Assembly: GCA_020725525.1 (NCBI GenBank)
Contig: DYEX01000015.1
Span: forward strand, 1 to 48,879
Source: Desulfovirgula sp.
Lineage (GTDB): Bacteria; Bacillota; Desulfotomaculia; Desulfotomaculales; Desulfovirgulaceae
Length of the DNA: 48,879 bases
Direction of reading: 5' to 3'
The notes beneath the pieces are model-generated. The model did not search any database. It was not told the DNA's origin and saw only the letters and a list, made by a program, of their open reading frames with translations. Below are positions 32,910 to 42,913 of this stretch, one piece after another; the first letter of the stretch is position 1; the number at the start of each line of letters is the position of its first letter. Made by a program: the position numbers and the translations under genes.

Positions 32910-34355
32910 ATGGCTTATAAGGATTTGCGGGCCTTCCTTTCAGTACTGGAAAGGCGGGGTCTGCTCAAAAGAATCACCACTGAAGTGGATGCGGAACTGG
33001 AAATTACCGAAATTACCGACCGGGTTTGCAAAGCCGGCGGACCGGCACTGCTTTTTGAAAATGTGCGGGGCTGCAACATACCGGTGCTGACCAACGCCTT
33101 TGGTTCTCTCGAACGGATGTGCCTGGCCCTGGAGGTAGACAATCTGGACCAAATTGGGGCAGAATTGATCAGCATTTTACAACCGGAAGCACTGCCCTTA
33201 ACTTTCCTGGACAAGCTCAAAGCCATACCCAGGTTGGCCCAGTTGTCCTCTTTCATACCCAGGATAGTAAAGTCCGGTCCCTGCAAGGAAGTGATCATCC
33301 GGGACAATCCTTCCCTGAAAGAACTGCCCGTGCTCAAATGCTGGCCCAAGGATGGCGGTCCATTTATCACCCTGCCCCTGGTTTTCACCCGGGACCCCGT
33401 TACGGGCCGGCGCAATGTGGGCATGTACCGCATGCAGGTTTTTGACGAACGCACCACGGGGATGCACTGGCACATACACAAGGGGGGAGCAGAACATGTG
33501 CGAAACTACGACGGACCTATGCCCGTAGCGGTGGCCATCGGGGCCGACCCGGCGGTCATTTATGCGGCCACGGCGCCCTTACCTCCCGGAATCGACGAAA
33601 TGCTTTTTGCCGGTTTTTTACGCAAGGAACCGGTGGAGCTGGTACGCTGTGAAACGGTGGACCTGGAGGTTCCGGCCAATGCCGAAATTATTCTGGAAGG
33701 GTATGTGGACCCGCGGGAAACCCGCCTGGAGGGACCCTTTGGAGACCACACGGGATATTATTCCTTGCCGGATTATTATCCTGTTTTCCATTTGACCTGT
33801 ATTACCAGGCGCAAAAACCCCATTTATGCAGCCACCGTTGTGGGCAAACCTCCGATGGAGGATGCCTATATCGGTAAGGCCACCGAACGCATCTTTTTAC
33901 CACTCATGCGGCTACAGCTTCCGGAAATTGTGGACATAAACATGCCTTTTGAGGGAGTATTTCATAATTGTGTTATTGTGTCAATTAAAAAACGTTACCC
34001 CGGCCAGGCCAAAAAGGTAATGTGTGCCCTGTGGGGTATGGGGCTGATGATGCTGGCCAAACTGATTATTGTGGTGGATGAAAATGTGGACGTCCAAAAC
34101 CTTTCTGAAGTAATGTGGCGGGTATTTAATAACGTAGACCCGCGCCGGGACACCCTTATTGTAGACGGCCCCCTGGACGCCCTGGATCACTCCTCGCCCT
34201 TACCCCACTATGGCAGCAAAATGGGCATTGACGCCACCCAAAAAGGCCCCGGCGAAGGGCACATGAGGGAATGGCCCGAAGATATCGAGATGAGTGCCGA
34301 CATCAAGGAACTTGTAGACAGGAAGTGGAAGAGTTATGGTTTCCATGGTAATTAA
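32910..34355 (+). CDS. UbiD family prenylated-FMN decarboxylase (menaquinone, futalosine route)
   Basis: A 481-residue UbiD-family enzyme, probably MqnL, which decarboxylates the prenylated naphthoate ring intermediate. It shows GMHWHIHKGGAEH, PVAVAIGADPAVIYAA and the active-site LEGPFGDHTGYYSLPDYYPV with Glu and nearby Arg. Length is usual. GGAGG precedes the ATG at 32910. Such enzymes need prenylated FMN from a UbiX, not found in the window; an LpdD-like chaperone candidate lies at 44061. It overlaps the UbiA gene by 20 bases. Confidence 0.9.
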   Translation: MAYKDLRAFLSVLERRGLLKRITTEVDAELEITEITDRVCKAGGPALLFENVRGCNIPVLTNAFGSLERMCLALEVDNLDQIGAELISILQPEALPLTFLDKLKAIPRLAQLSSFIPRIVKSGPCKEVIIRDNPSLKELPVLKCWPKDGGPFITLPLVFTRDPVTGRRNVGMYRMQVFDERTTGMHWHIHKGGAEHVRNYDGPMPVAVAIGADPAVIYAATAPLPPGIDEMLFAGFLRKEPVELVRCETVDLEVPANAEIILEGYVDPRETRLEGPFGDHTGYYSLPDYYPVFHLTCITRRKNPIYAATVVGKPPMEDAYIGKATERIFLPLMRLQLPEIVDINMPFEGVFHNCVIVSIKKRYPGQAKKVMCALWGMGLMMLAKLIIVVDENVDVQNLSEVMWRVFNNVDPRRDTLIVDGPLDALDHSSPLPHYGSKMGIDATQKGPGEGHMREWPEDIEMSADIKELVDRKWKSYGFHGN

Positions 34356-35214
34356 TAAAACAAAAATTTTCCTGGAAATGATTAAATTTGAACACACCAT
34401 TTTTGCCCTGCCCTTTGCTTATGTAGGCGCCCTTCTGGTACAAAAGAAAATACCCAGCATCCACGATTTGTTTTGGATTACCCTGGCCATGGTGGGGGCT
34501 CGTACTGCTGCCATGTGTCTTAACCGGTTAATTGACCGGCAAATTGATGCCCTTAATCCCCGTACTGCCAACCGGGCCCTGCCCAGGGGGCTGCTCAACG
34601 TAAAGGAGGTATGGCTTTCAGTTATTTTTTCCTTTGCCCTGTTGCTGTTGTCGGCCTACCAGTTGAGTCCCCTGGCCTTTCAGTTATCCCCGGTGGCAGT
34701 GGTGGTTCTCTCCTTTTACTCTTTTACCAAGCGTTTTTCGTGGACCTGCCATCTTTTTTTGGGGCTGGCCCTGGGGCTGGCTCCGGTGGGTGCCTGGATT
34801 GCCATTGCCAATCGTTTTGATCTGGCCCCTGTACTCATCGGGCTGGGTGTTCTTTTCTGGGTAGGAGGTTTTGATATTATTTATGCCTGCGATGACTATG
34901 ACTTTGACCGTAAATACGGCCTTCACTCCATTCCGGCCCGTTTTGGCCTGGAGCGGGCTTTAATGATTTCCATCTTTTTTCACATTGTGGCAGCGTTATT
35001 GTTCATCTCCGTGGCCTTTGTCTTAAAGCTGGGGATATTTTACCTGGTGGGGGTGCTGATTGCCGCCGCGCTTTTATTTAAACAGCACGTCATGGTTTCC
35101 CCCCGGGACCTTTCCCGTACGGGAGTAGCTTTCTTCAATCTCAACGGAACTTTAAGCGTAGTCATGTTTGTTTTTACCCTTTTGGACGTGCTCTTTCCCC
35201 TGCACCTTTTTTAA
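34336..35214 (+). CDS. UbiA family prenyltransferase (menaquinone, futalosine route)
   Basis: A 292-residue polytopic membrane prenyltransferase, probably MqnP, which attaches the polyprenyl tail to the naphthoate ring. The two Asp-rich motifs are NRLIDRQIDALNPRTANR and DDYDFDRKYGLHSIPARFG. Eight or nine membrane helices are expected. The start is ATG 34336 inside the end of the UbiD gene, with GGAAG upstream; ATG 34345 is an alternative. Position between UbiD and MqnE places it in the futalosine pathway. Confidence 0.9.
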   Translation: MVSMVINKTKIFLEMIKFEHTIFALPFAYVGALLVQKKIPSIHDLFWITLAMVGARTAAMCLNRLIDRQIDALNPRTANRALPRGLLNVKEVWLSVIFSFALLLLSAYQLSPLAFQLSPVAVVVLSFYSFTKRFSWTCHLFLGLALGLAPVGAWIAIANRFDLAPVLIGLGVLFWVGGFDIIYACDDYDFDRKYGLHSIPARFGLERALMISIFFHIVAALLFISVAFVLKLGIFYLVGVLIAAALLFKQHVMVSPRDLSRTGVAFFNLNGTLSVVMFVFTLLDVLFPLHLF

Positions 35215-35257
35215 TCAGGGGAGGCACCTAAATATTCTTAAGGGAGAAGAGGAGAAA

Positions 35258-36364
35258 ATGTACAGACTTTTTTCTTCCACAGAACTAAAGGACATCGCGG
35301 AAAAAGTGCAGGCGGGAGAACGCCTCAGTTTTGATGATGGGGTGCGCTTATTCAGGTCGGGGGACCTTCTAACCATCGGTTATCTGGCCGACATGATCCG
35401 TCAGCGAAAAAACGGCAACCGGGCGTACTTCATTGTTAACCGGCATATCAACCATACCAACATCTGTATCAATCGCTGCCTCCTGTGTGCCTTCGGGCGG
35501 GATCCCGGTGACCCGGGGGCCTATACCATGACCCTGGATGAAATTGAAGCCCGGGCGCTGGAATGCCGGGGCCAGGGTGTATCGGAAATTCATATTGTGG
35601 GTGGATTAAATGATGCCCTGGATCTGGAATACTACCTGGAAATGCTGCACCGGGTGCGCCGGGCCCTGCCGGGGGTGGTCATTCAAGCCTTTACTGCCGT
35701 AGAGGTGGATTACCTGGCCCGCACCAGCGGATTGTCCCTTGAGAAAACCCTGGAACTGCTTAAAGAAGCTGGGCTGGACTCCTTACCCGGCGGAGGAGCG
35801 GAAATATTTGCTCCCCGGGTGCGGGAGCGGATTTGCCCGCGCAAGATCAGTGGTGACCGCTGGCTGGAAGTACACGAAACAGCCCACCGCCTGGGCATGC
35901 GCACCAACGCCACCATGCTTTACGGCCACATTGAAACCATTGAGGAGAGGGTAGAGCACCTAGTCCGGTTACGGGAGTTGCAAGACCGTACGGGGGGCTT
36001 TCTGGCCTTTATCCCCCTGGCCTTCCATCCCAAAAATACGGGGCTGGAATCCCTGGGACTGGCCGGCCCTACCGGCTACGACGATTTAAAAGTACTGGCC
36101 ATTGCCCGCCTGATGCTGGATAATTTCGACCATATCAAAGCCTTCTGGATTATGATTGGCCCCAAACTGGCCCAGGTAGCCCTCTCCTTCGGGGTGGACG
36201 ATCTGGACGGCACGGTGGTGGAAGAAAAAATTGCCCATGATGCAGGGGCCGAAACGGATCAGTATATGCCCAAACAAAAACTCATTAAAATGATCCAGGC
36301 AGCGGGGCGGATACCGGTAGAGCGGGACACCCTGTATAATGTACTCTGGGAGGGGTTGCAGTGA
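35258..36364 (+). CDS. mqnE: Aminofutalosine synthase (radical SAM)
   Basis: A 368-residue radical SAM enzyme that joins the MqnA product to SAM's adenosyl group to give aminofutalosine. The cluster motif is CINRCLLC near residue 70, in NHTNICINRCLLCAFGRD. The HIVGGLNDALDLEYYLEML and LDSLPGGGAEIFAPRVR segments are shared with MqnC. The start is ATG 35258 with GAGGAG upstream. It overlaps mqnA by four bases (GTGA). Confidence 0.94.
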   Translation: MYRLFSSTELKDIAEKVQAGERLSFDDGVRLFRSGDLLTIGYLADMIRQRKNGNRAYFIVNRHINHTNICINRCLLCAFGRDPGDPGAYTMTLDEIEARALECRGQGVSEIHIVGGLNDALDLEYYLEMLHRVRRALPGVVIQAFTAVEVDYLARTSGLSLEKTLELLKEAGLDSLPGGGAEIFAPRVRERICPRKISGDRWLEVHETAHRLGMRTNATMLYGHIETIEERVEHLVRLRELQDRTGGFLAFIPLAFHPKNTGLESLGLAGPTGYDDLKVLAIARLMLDNFDHIKAFWIMIGPKLAQVALSFGVDDLDGTVVEEKIAHDAGAETDQYMPKQKLIKMIQAAGRIPVERDTLYNVLWEGLQ

Positions 36365-37206
36365 CCAGGTTGCGCCTGGGGCAGGTAGAATACCTGAACT
36401 GTCTGCCGGTCTACCATGCCCTGGAGGAGGGGTTACTTCCATTGGACGGGGAACTGGTAAAGGGACCCCCAACCAGGTTAAACCGCATGTTTCTGGAGGG
36501 AGATCTCCACTGCACCCCTCTTTCGTCCATTGAATACGCCCGCCACGCCGGGGATTGTTTCATTTTACCCCGCCTATCCATAGCCAGCGACGGCAGGGTG
36601 GCCAGCATCCTTTTCTTCAGCCACCTCCCGGTTACCGAGCTGGAGGGAAAAAGGGCTTGTGTGACCACTGCTTCCGCCACCTCCGTAGTTTTACTGCGAA
36701 TTCTCTTTGAACATTACTACCATGTGGAGGTAGAACTCTGCCCTGTGGAAGCAGATTTAAGAACCATGCTGAAAATGGGGGACGGGGCGTTGCTCATTGG
36801 TGACGACGCCATGCTGGCCCACCAGCAGGTAATCCGGGAGAATATGCCGGTGTTCATCACCGACCTCGGCCAGGCCTGGAAGGATTTTACCGGGGAAAGG
36901 ATGGTCTACGCCTTGTGGGTGATCCGGCGGGAATTTGCCGAAGCTCATCCGGAAGAAACTACCGCCCTGGCTGAACTGCTCTCCCGTTCCCGCGAAGTAG
37001 GCATGGGGGAACTGCCCACGCTAATTGAAAAAGCACACCGGCGCACCGGCCTACCCCAACCGGTACTGGAAGATTACTTCAATAACGTTATCCGCTACGA
37101 CTTTGACGAGGACTACCGCCGGGCATTACTTACTTTTTACGACTATGCCTATAAAAGCGGCATAATTGAAGAAAGAGTCAGGCTTACGATCTGGGGTGAG
37201 GAGTAG
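36361..37206 (+). CDS. mqnA: Chorismate dehydratase
   Basis: A 281-residue periplasmic-binding-protein-like enzyme that dehydrates chorismate to 3-enolpyruvylbenzoate, the first step of the futalosine route. LRLGQVEYLNCLPVYHAL, GPPTRLNRMFLEGDLHCTPLSS and LIGDDAML are family signatures. The GTG start overlaps the mqnE stop and is preceded by GGGAGGGG. It overlaps mqnC by one base. Confidence 0.93.
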   Translation: MTRLRLGQVEYLNCLPVYHALEEGLLPLDGELVKGPPTRLNRMFLEGDLHCTPLSSIEYARHAGDCFILPRLSIASDGRVASILFFSHLPVTELEGKRACVTTASATSVVLLRILFEHYYHVEVELCPVEADLRTMLKMGDGALLIGDDAMLAHQQVIRENMPVFITDLGQAWKDFTGERMVYALWVIRREFAEAHPEETTALAELLSRSREVGMGELPTLIEKAHRRTGLPQPVLEDYFNNVIRYDFDEDYRRALLTFYDYAYKSGIIEERVRLTIWGEE

Positions 37207-38273
37207 TGCCAAAGGTAACGGTTCTATTAGAAAAGGTCGTAGCGGGGGAGAGGCTCTCCCTGGAAGAAGGGGTGGAACTCCTCACTCGGGCCGACCTTTT
37301 GGCTCTGGGAAAGGCAGCCGACCAGGTACGCCGCCGCCTGCACCCGGAAAACCGGGTGACTTTTATTATTGACCGCAACATCAATTATACCAATATCTGC
37401 CAATGCTGCTGCCGTTTCTGTGCCTTTTATCGCCACCCACAGGATCCCGATGCCTACGTAATTGAGAAAAAAGAACTTTTTCAAAAAATCGAGGAAACCA
37501 TCCGGGCAGGAGGTACGGAGTTGCTCATCCAGGGCGGGCTGCATCCAGCTCTGGGACTGGAATACTATCTGGATATGCTCCGATCCATAAAGGAACGTTA
37601 CGATATCCACATTCACTCCTTTTCGCCACCGGAAATAATGCACATGGCCAGGAAATCCGGTCTGCCGGTTAAGGAAGTGCTGGCCCGGCTAAAAGAAGCC
37701 GGCCTGGATTCTCTACCCGGAGGAGGTGCAGAGATACTGGTAGACCGCGTGCGTCGGGTCATCAGCCCGCACAAGATTTCCTGGACCGAGTGGATGGAAG
37801 TAATGCGCTCCGCCCACAGCCTGGGGATGAAAACTACCGCCACCATGATGTTTGGACATGTGGAAACGCCCGAAGATCGCGTACTGCACATGGTGCGGGT
37901 ACGGGAACTACAGGATGAAACCGGAGGGTTTACCGCCTTTATTCCCTGGAGCTTCCAGCCCCAAAACACTGCCCTGGGAGGAGAAACAGCTACCGGAGTG
38001 GATTATTTGCGCACTCTGGCCGTGGCCAGGTTGATGCTGGATAATGTGCCCAACCTCCAGGCTTCCTGGGTCACCCAGGGGGCCAAAATAGCCCAGGTAG
38101 CTCTGTTTTTTGGAGCTAATGATTTCGGCAGTACCATGCTGGAAGAAAATGTGGTTCGGGCAGCGGGAGTTAACTACCGGGTACCCTTACCGGAAATAAT
38201 CCGTTGCATCAGGGAGGCAGGTTTCACCCCGGCCCAGCGCACCACTTTTTATGAGATCATCCGGGAATATTGA
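37206..38273 (+). CDS. mqnC: Cyclic dehypoxanthinyl futalosine synthase (radical SAM)
   Basis: A 355-residue radical SAM enzyme that cyclises dehypoxanthine futalosine. The cluster motif is CQCCCRFC in NYTNICQCCCRFCAFYRHP; the extra cysteine within the triad is noted. LLIQGGLHPALGLEYYLDML and SLPGGGAEILVDRVRR are typical. It is paralogous to MqnE. The GTG start overlaps the mqnA stop. It is the last gene of the operon; mqnB and mqnD are not in the window. Confidence 0.94.
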   Translation: MPKVTVLLEKVVAGERLSLEEGVELLTRADLLALGKAADQVRRRLHPENRVTFIIDRNINYTNICQCCCRFCAFYRHPQDPDAYVIEKKELFQKIEETIRAGGTELLIQGGLHPALGLEYYLDMLRSIKERYDIHIHSFSPPEIMHMARKSGLPVKEVLARLKEAGLDSLPGGGAEILVDRVRRVISPHKISWTEWMEVMRSAHSLGMKTTATMMFGHVETPEDRVLHMVRVRELQDETGGFTAFIPWSFQPQNTALGGETATGVDYLRTLAVARLMLDNVPNLQASWVTQGAKIAQVALFFGANDFGSTMLEENVVRAAGVNYRVPLPEIIRCIREAGFTPAQRTTFYEIIREY

Positions 38274-38309
38274 TGGGGGGTAAATTTCAGTGAACCCGGT
38301 TGGATGCGG

Positions 38310-38405
38310 CCCAGCACTCACCTAAATATGACTCTGCTCCCGCTGTTTCAGGTTTAATTGACACATCAGGTTTTGGGAAGAGTTGGTATTTCAGTGAGTG
38401 CTGGG
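38310..38405. repeat. 12-bp perfect inverted repeat between mqnC and selA
   Basis: CCCAGCACTCAC (38310-38321) and GTGAGTGCTGGG (38394-38405) enclose 72 bases with a short direct repeat TCAGGTTT. It may be a long-range RNA stem ending the operon or a small mobile remnant. No selC-like tRNA can be folded here. Confidence 0.55.
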
Positions 38406-38497
38406 TCCTCGCTCACTCCAGTGCTTCGTGTAAGACGTGCACCCATCCTCGTCATACCGGTTTTACTGAAGATTTACGATGGATGAGTGATATGCCC

Positions 38498-38533
38498 GCA
38501 CACTTGCTAAAAACGGTGTGCTTGCCCTATAAT
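38498..38533 (+). promoter_or_regulatory. selA promoter with an inverted repeat over the -35
   Basis: TTGCTA (38504-38509), 18-base spacer, TATAAT (38528-38533). GCACAC (38498-38503) and GTGTGC (38516-38521) form an inverted repeat flanking the -35, a possible operator. Confidence 0.6.
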
Positions 38534-38567
38534 GTTGGGGACAATGGTAGCGGAGGCATACAGGATC

Positions 38568-39995
38568 ATGGCCAATAGGGAAGCTTTACGCAAATTACCG
38601 GCAGTGGACGAAGTATTGCGTTCACCGGAAATGACCGCCCTGCTGGCGGAAAAGCCCCGCAACCTGGTTGTAGAAACGGTCAGGCAGGTTTTGGATCGCT
38701 GGCGCCAGGCCATTTTAACGGATGGGGCAAAGGATGAGATAGGGCGCGAAGAAATAACCAGCCGGGTAGTGAAGGAAGTGATCCGGGAAACCGCCCGCCG
38801 CTCCCGGCCGAAGTTGCGCCGGGTTATCAACGCCACGGGCGTGGTGCTGCACACCAACCTGGGCCGGGCCGTACTTTCTCCTGCCGCCCGGGCTGCAGTA
38901 GAAATGGTAGCCTCCGGCTACTCCAACCTGGAACTGGACCTGGAAAGCGGGCGCCGGGGCTCCCGTTATGCACCCCTGGAAGGACTACTGACCAATCTGA
39001 CCGGGGCAGAAGCGGCCTTGGTGGTAAATAATAATGCCGCGGCAGTTTTGCTGGCCCTGAGCACCCTCGCCCGTGGCCGGGAAGTGATTGTCTCCCGGGG
39101 GCAGCTGGTAGAAATTGGCGGTTCTTTTCGCATTCCTGAAGTGATGGCCCAAAGTGGAGCGAAACTGGTGGAGGTGGGGGCAACCAACAAGACCTATCCC
39201 GACGATTACCGCCGGGTTATTACCGACCAGACTGCCCTTCTTTTGCATGTGCATACCAGCAACTACCGCCTGGTCGGTTTCGTGCGGGAAATTACCGTTG
39301 CCGAACTGGTCTCGCTGGGTAAAGAATATGGTTTGCCGGTGATGAGCGACCTGGGCAGTGGTTTTCTGGTTGATTTAAGCCACTTTGGACTACCTGCAGA
39401 ACCAACGGTACAGGAGGTCGTGGCCTCTGGCGCCGATGTAGTAACCTTTTCCGGCGACAAACTTTTAGGTGGCCCCCAGGCAGGGATTATTGTCGGCCGG
39501 CGTCAGTACATCGAAAAAATGAAGAAAAATCCCCTGACCCGGGCCGTACGCATTGATAAACTTACCGTAGCAGCCCTGGAAGCTACCTTGCGCACATACC
39601 TGGAACCCGACCGGGCTCTTCACGAGATCCCCGTCCTGCGTATGCTTACGGCTGGCGCCACGGACCTGGAAGAACAGGCCCGTACACTGGCGGAGCAATT
39701 ACGTTACGTGGTCGGGGAACTAGCCGCCATTGAAGTGGAAGCCACTATTTCCCGGGTAGGGGGAGGAGCCATGCCTACAGCCGACCTGCCCTCCATGGCC
39801 GTAACAATACGGCCCCGGCAGATGGATAGCGAGAAGCTGGCCAAACTATTGCGGGCCGGGGAACCGGCGGTAATGGGGCGGGTGCAGGACGACCGGTTAC
39901 TCCTGGACATGCGCACCGTCTCGCCCGGGGAAGGAGAGCTTCTGGTAAAGGCAGTGGCGGCAGCGTTGAAGCCCGGAGAGGAGGAAGAAAGGTGA
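38568..39995 (+). CDS. selA: L-seryl-tRNA(Sec) selenium transferase
   Basis: A 475-residue PLP enzyme that converts seryl-tRNA(Sec) to selenocysteyl-tRNA(Sec) with selenophosphate. The N-terminal helical domain ([11 protein letters not shown]), [18 protein letters not shown] and the PLP lysine motif [16 protein letters not shown] are intact. The start is ATG 38568 with CGGAGG upstream; the frame is open to 38532, where the -10 lies. It overlaps selB by four bases. The pair implies selenoproteins elsewhere in the genome. Confidence 0.95.
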   Translation: MANREALRKLPAVDEVLRSPEMTALLAEKPRNLVVETVRQVLDRWRQAILTDGAKDEIGREEITSRVVKEVIRETARRSRPKLRRVINATGVVLHTNLGRAVLSPAARAAVEMVASGYSNLELDLESGRRGSRYAPLEGLLTNLTGAEAALVVNNNAAAVLLALSTLARGREVIVSRGQLVEIGGSFRIPEVMAQSGAKLVEVGATNKTYPDDYRRVITDQTALLLHVHTSNYRLVGFVREITVAELVSLGKEYGLPVMSDLGSGFLVDLSHFGLPAEPTVQEVVASGADVVTFSGDKLLGGPQAGIIVGRRQYIEKMKKNPLTRAVRIDKLTVAALEATLRTYLEPDRALHEIPVLRMLTAGATDLEEQARTLAEQLRYVVGELAAIEVEATISRVGGGAMPTADLPSMAVTIRPRQMDSEKLAKLLRAGEPAVMGRVQDDRLLLDMRTVSPGEGELLVKAVAAALKPGEEEER

Positions 39996-41920
39996 CCCAT
40001 TTGATCATTGGTACCGCCGGTCATGTGGATCACGGTAAGACCATGCTGGTCAAGGCTCTAACCGGAGTGGATACGGATCGCTTGAAGGAAGAGAAGGAAC
40101 GGGGCATTTCCATTGAACTGGGCTTTGCTTCCTTAAAATTGCCCAGCGGCCGGCAGGCCGGCATTGTGGATGTCCCCGGCCACGAAAGATTTATTAAAAA
40201 CATGCTGGCCGGGGTAGGCGGGATTGATCTGGTGCTCCTGGTTATTGCCGCCGACGAAGGAATCATGCCCCAAACAAAAGAACACATGGATATCATCCAG
40301 CTCCTGCAAATCGAACGGGGAGTAGTGGTGCTAAGCAAGGTGGACCTGGTGGATCAGGAATGGCTGGCCCTGGTGCGGGAAGAGGTGGTGGAGTTCCTGA
40401 AGGGCACCACCCTGGAAGACGCGCCAGTGGTGGAGGTATCCAGTGTTACCGGTCAGGGGCTGGATGAGCTTCTGCGCACCATTGATCTGGTAGCAGAAGA
40501 GGTAAAGGAAAAACCCGCTACCGGTCACGTACGCCTCCCGGTCGACCGGATTTTTTCGATCACCGGCTTTGGTACCGTAGCTACCGGTACATTGTGGAGC
40601 GGTATACTGCATACCGGGGATGCACTGGAAATTATGCCTTACAAAATAGCCACCCGGGTGCGTTCACTGCAGGTACACGGCCGGAAGGTGGAAGAAGCCC
40701 GGGCCGGACAGCGAGTAGCGGTGAACCTCACCGGAGTGGAGGTGGAAGAAGTACCCCGGGGCAGTGTCCTGGCCACCCCCGGCAGCCTTATCCCCTCCTA
40801 TCGTCTGGATGTACGCTTTGTCCTTCTGGGAACGGCGAAACCTTTAAAAAACAGAAGCCGGGTGCGCCTGCATCTGGGAACGGCGGAAATTATGTGCCGG
40901 GTGATCCTCCTGGACCGGGATGAACTGGCCCCGCAGGAGACAGCCCTGGCCCAGCTGGAGCTGGAGGAACCGGCAGTGGGTGTGCGGGGTGACCGGTTTG
41001 TCGTCCGTTCTTATTCCCCCATACGCACCATCGGTGGAGGCAAGATCATCGATCCGGTAGCACCAAAACACCGTCGCCTGCGCCGGGAAGTAATCGAGAG
41101 TCTTTTAACCCGGGAAAAGGGTACACCTGAAGAACTGCTGCTTCAGCAACTCCATAGCCGCCGGACTATCTTTACGGCAGAAGAACTGGTTAAGTGGAGT
41201 GGTCTCGATGAGAGCACGGTAAAGGATACCCTGCACTCTCTGGTGGAGAAAAAGCAGGTTCGCTCCATACTCTCAGAAAACCAGGTTTATTATCTTCTCC
41301 AGGAAGTTTATCTGCAGTGGGCGGAAAATATGCGCTCAATGCTGCAAGAATACCACCGGGACTTCCCGCTGCGGGAAGGTTTCCCCAAAGAAGAAATGCG
41401 TTCCCGCCTGTTTGCGGGGTTGAACAGCAAACAGTTTCAGTCTCTTCTCCAGGTTATGGAAGAGGATGGTCTGGTGAGGCTATACACCCAGGATATAGCC
41501 CTGCCCGAATTTACCCCGAGGCCCAACCCGAAACAGCAAAAACAGATAGAACAGTTGATCGAGATTTACAGGGAGGGGAATTGCCAGCCACCTGCCTGGG
41601 GTGAAGCAACCCGCCGGGTGGGACTGGAGGGGCATACGGCGCAGGAAATTTTACAGTACCTGCTCAAAAAAGGCATGCTTGTCCGGGTTGCCGATGATCT
41701 CTATTTCCATCCGGTTTGTTTGGCCAGTGCCCGGCAGGCCCTGGTTGACTATTTGCTGGAAAAAGGGGAAATTACCGTGGGAGAAACCCGGGACCTGTTG
41801 CAAACGTCCCGGAAATATGCTCTGCCCCTTCTAGAGTATTTCGATCGGGAGAAAACTACCCGGCGGGTAGAAGATAAGCGAGTACTCACCCGGGCAGAGA
41901 AGCAAAAAAACCGGTCATAA
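39992..41920 (+). CDS. selB: Selenocysteine-specific elongation factor
   Basis: A 642-residue GTPase that delivers Sec-tRNA to UGA codons marked by a SECIS hairpin. G motifs: [24 protein letters not shown] and LSKVDL. The EF-Tu-like domains run to about residue 350, followed by tandem winged-helix domains that bind SECIS RNA. The GTG start overlaps the selA stop (GTGA) with GGAGAGGAGG upstream. Neither selD nor selC lies in the window. Confidence 0.95.
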   Translation: MTHLIIGTAGHVDHGKTMLVKALTGVDTDRLKEEKERGISIELGFASLKLPSGRQAGIVDVPGHERFIKNMLAGVGGIDLVLLVIAADEGIMPQTKEHMDIIQLLQIERGVVVLSKVDLVDQEWLALVREEVVEFLKGTTLEDAPVVEVSSVTGQGLDELLRTIDLVAEEVKEKPATGHVRLPVDRIFSITGFGTVATGTLWSGILHTGDALEIMPYKIATRVRSLQVHGRKVEEARAGQRVAVNLTGVEVEEVPRGSVLATPGSLIPSYRLDVRFVLLGTAKPLKNRSRVRLHLGTAEIMCRVILLDRDELAPQETALAQLELEEPAVGVRGDRFVVRSYSPIRTIGGGKIIDPVAPKHRRLRREVIESLLTREKGTPEELLLQQLHSRRTIFTAEELVKWSGLDESTVKDTLHSLVEKKQVRSILSENQVYYLLQEVYLQWAENMRSMLQEYHRDFPLREGFPKEEMRSRLFAGLNSKQFQSLLQVMEEDGLVRLYTQDIALPEFTPRPNPKQQKQIEQLIEIYREGNCQPPAWGEATRRVGLEGHTAQEILQYLLKKGMLVRVADDLYFHPVCLASARQALVDYLLEKGEITVGETRDLLQTSRKYALPLLEYFDREKTTRRVEDKRVLTRAEKQKNRS

Positions 41921-41973
41921 CCGTGCATACGGTTACAGCCGGCTATGGACCCTGGCCCTTTTTCAGGTAAAAA

Positions 41974-42420
41974 CTAGTCCTTTATCAGGGGCCAGAGGTA
42001 CAGCCCCGTAGCCTCATCAAAAAACCGTTCAAAAGTGCGGTTCCGTTCAGGAAGCAGTTCGGTAATCACATATTCACAGGCAAAGATCTCCGTCCCTTCC
42101 GCCAGGTGGCCGCCGACCATACGACCGTCTTCAGCCATCAGGGCAATATGGGCATGGACGAAGGGTTGCCCGTCCTTAAGAGAAATATTTCCCTCGAGGT
42201 TAATGATTTCGTGGGGGCCATCGAATTCTAAGTAACTGTAAGTACGCCGGTCCTGGTGGTAATAGCCCACCCGGGCTCGGGTAACCGCGCCAATGGCCCG
42301 CACGACGCCCAGTTGAACATTTTCATTCAGACAAAGCTGGGTAAGGGAAGCCAGTAAATCGGCCCCCTTGCTTAGACGCCCCATAATAATCCGTCCACGG
42401 CTTACCGGTCGTGCAAGCAT
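41974..42420 (-). CDS. PCC/DUF296 domain protein
   Basis: A 148-residue protein of the PPC (DUF296) fold, recognised from LGVVRAIGAVTRARVGYY, PHEIINLEGNISLKDGQPFVHAHI and MVGGHLAEG; the histidine cluster HAH..GGH is a likely metal site. Plant relatives bind DNA through AT hooks, absent here, so the bacterial function is unknown. The start at 42418-42420 is preceded by CAGGAT, with AGGAGG further up. It converges with selB without a clear terminator. Confidence 0.8.
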   Translation of the reverse strand: MLARPVSRGRIIMGRLSKGADLLASLTQLCLNENVQLGVVRAIGAVTRARVGYYHQDRRTYSYLEFDGPHEIINLEGNISLKDGQPFVHAHIALMAEDGRMVGGHLAEGTEIFACEYVITELLPERNRTFERFFDEATGLYLWPLIKD

Positions 42421-42469
42421 ATAAATCCTGACCAATCCTCCTGTGCAAAAATATTTTTCCCGACCTGTG

Positions 42470-42510
42470 GTAAAAAGACAGGGAGGACCCGGGAAAACCC
42501 CGCGTCCTCC
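42470..42510 (-). terminator. Terminator after the DUF1657 gene
   Basis: A GC-rich stem (GGAGGAC..CCGCGTCCTCC in plus-strand reading, A4 loop) is followed on the minus strand by CTGTCTTTTT. Confidence 0.75.
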
Positions 42511-42533
42511 GGATATGTTATGCTTACAGGGGG

Positions 42534-42767
42534 TTACTGTTTTTGCTGCTGTTGCTGTGGCTGCATCACTTTGTACTGCGGTTCCTGCTGCTCGATATAA
42601 TTTACCCTTCCCCGCAGGCCATGACAAATATCTTCCAGCTGCCGTGAATAACTGGCAAACATTTGTTTGGCTGTCTGATCCTGGGTATCCAGGGAGAAGG
42701 TTTTTAAATTGGCGGCTGCACTTTCTAAAGAGGCCAGGGTTTGATGCATCTTTTCGCCAATGGTCAT
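42534..42767 (-). CDS. DUF1657 family protein
   Basis: A 77-residue protein matching DUF1657, a small helical family found with sporulation and spoVA-type genes in Clostridia and Bacilli. IGEKMHQTLASLESA, LDTQDQTAKQMF and GRVNYIEQQEPQYK are hallmark stretches. It ends in a polyglutamine tail. The start at 42765-42767 follows AGGAGG. It is transcribed alone, divergently from the methyltransferase gene. Confidence 0.85.
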   Translation of the reverse strand: MTIGEKMHQTLASLESAAANLKTFSLDTQDQTAKQMFASYSRQLEDICHGLRGRVNYIEQQEPQYKVMQPQQQQQKQ

Positions 42768-42913
42768 AGATTTACCTCCTTTAATTTTTAGAAAAAAATT
42801 TCTTGAGTACAATTTTAGTGTGAGCGATTTAAAGGCAACATATCACTGGATTATTATAGAAGATAAGGTAAATAATATCGCCAGACAGGCGCAATTAGTT
42901 AAAGGTGATCACC

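Noticed and set aside
38274-38567. Possible tRNA-Sec (selC) between mqnC and selA
   Set aside because: No 8-bp acceptor, long extra arm or TCA anticodon loop can be built.
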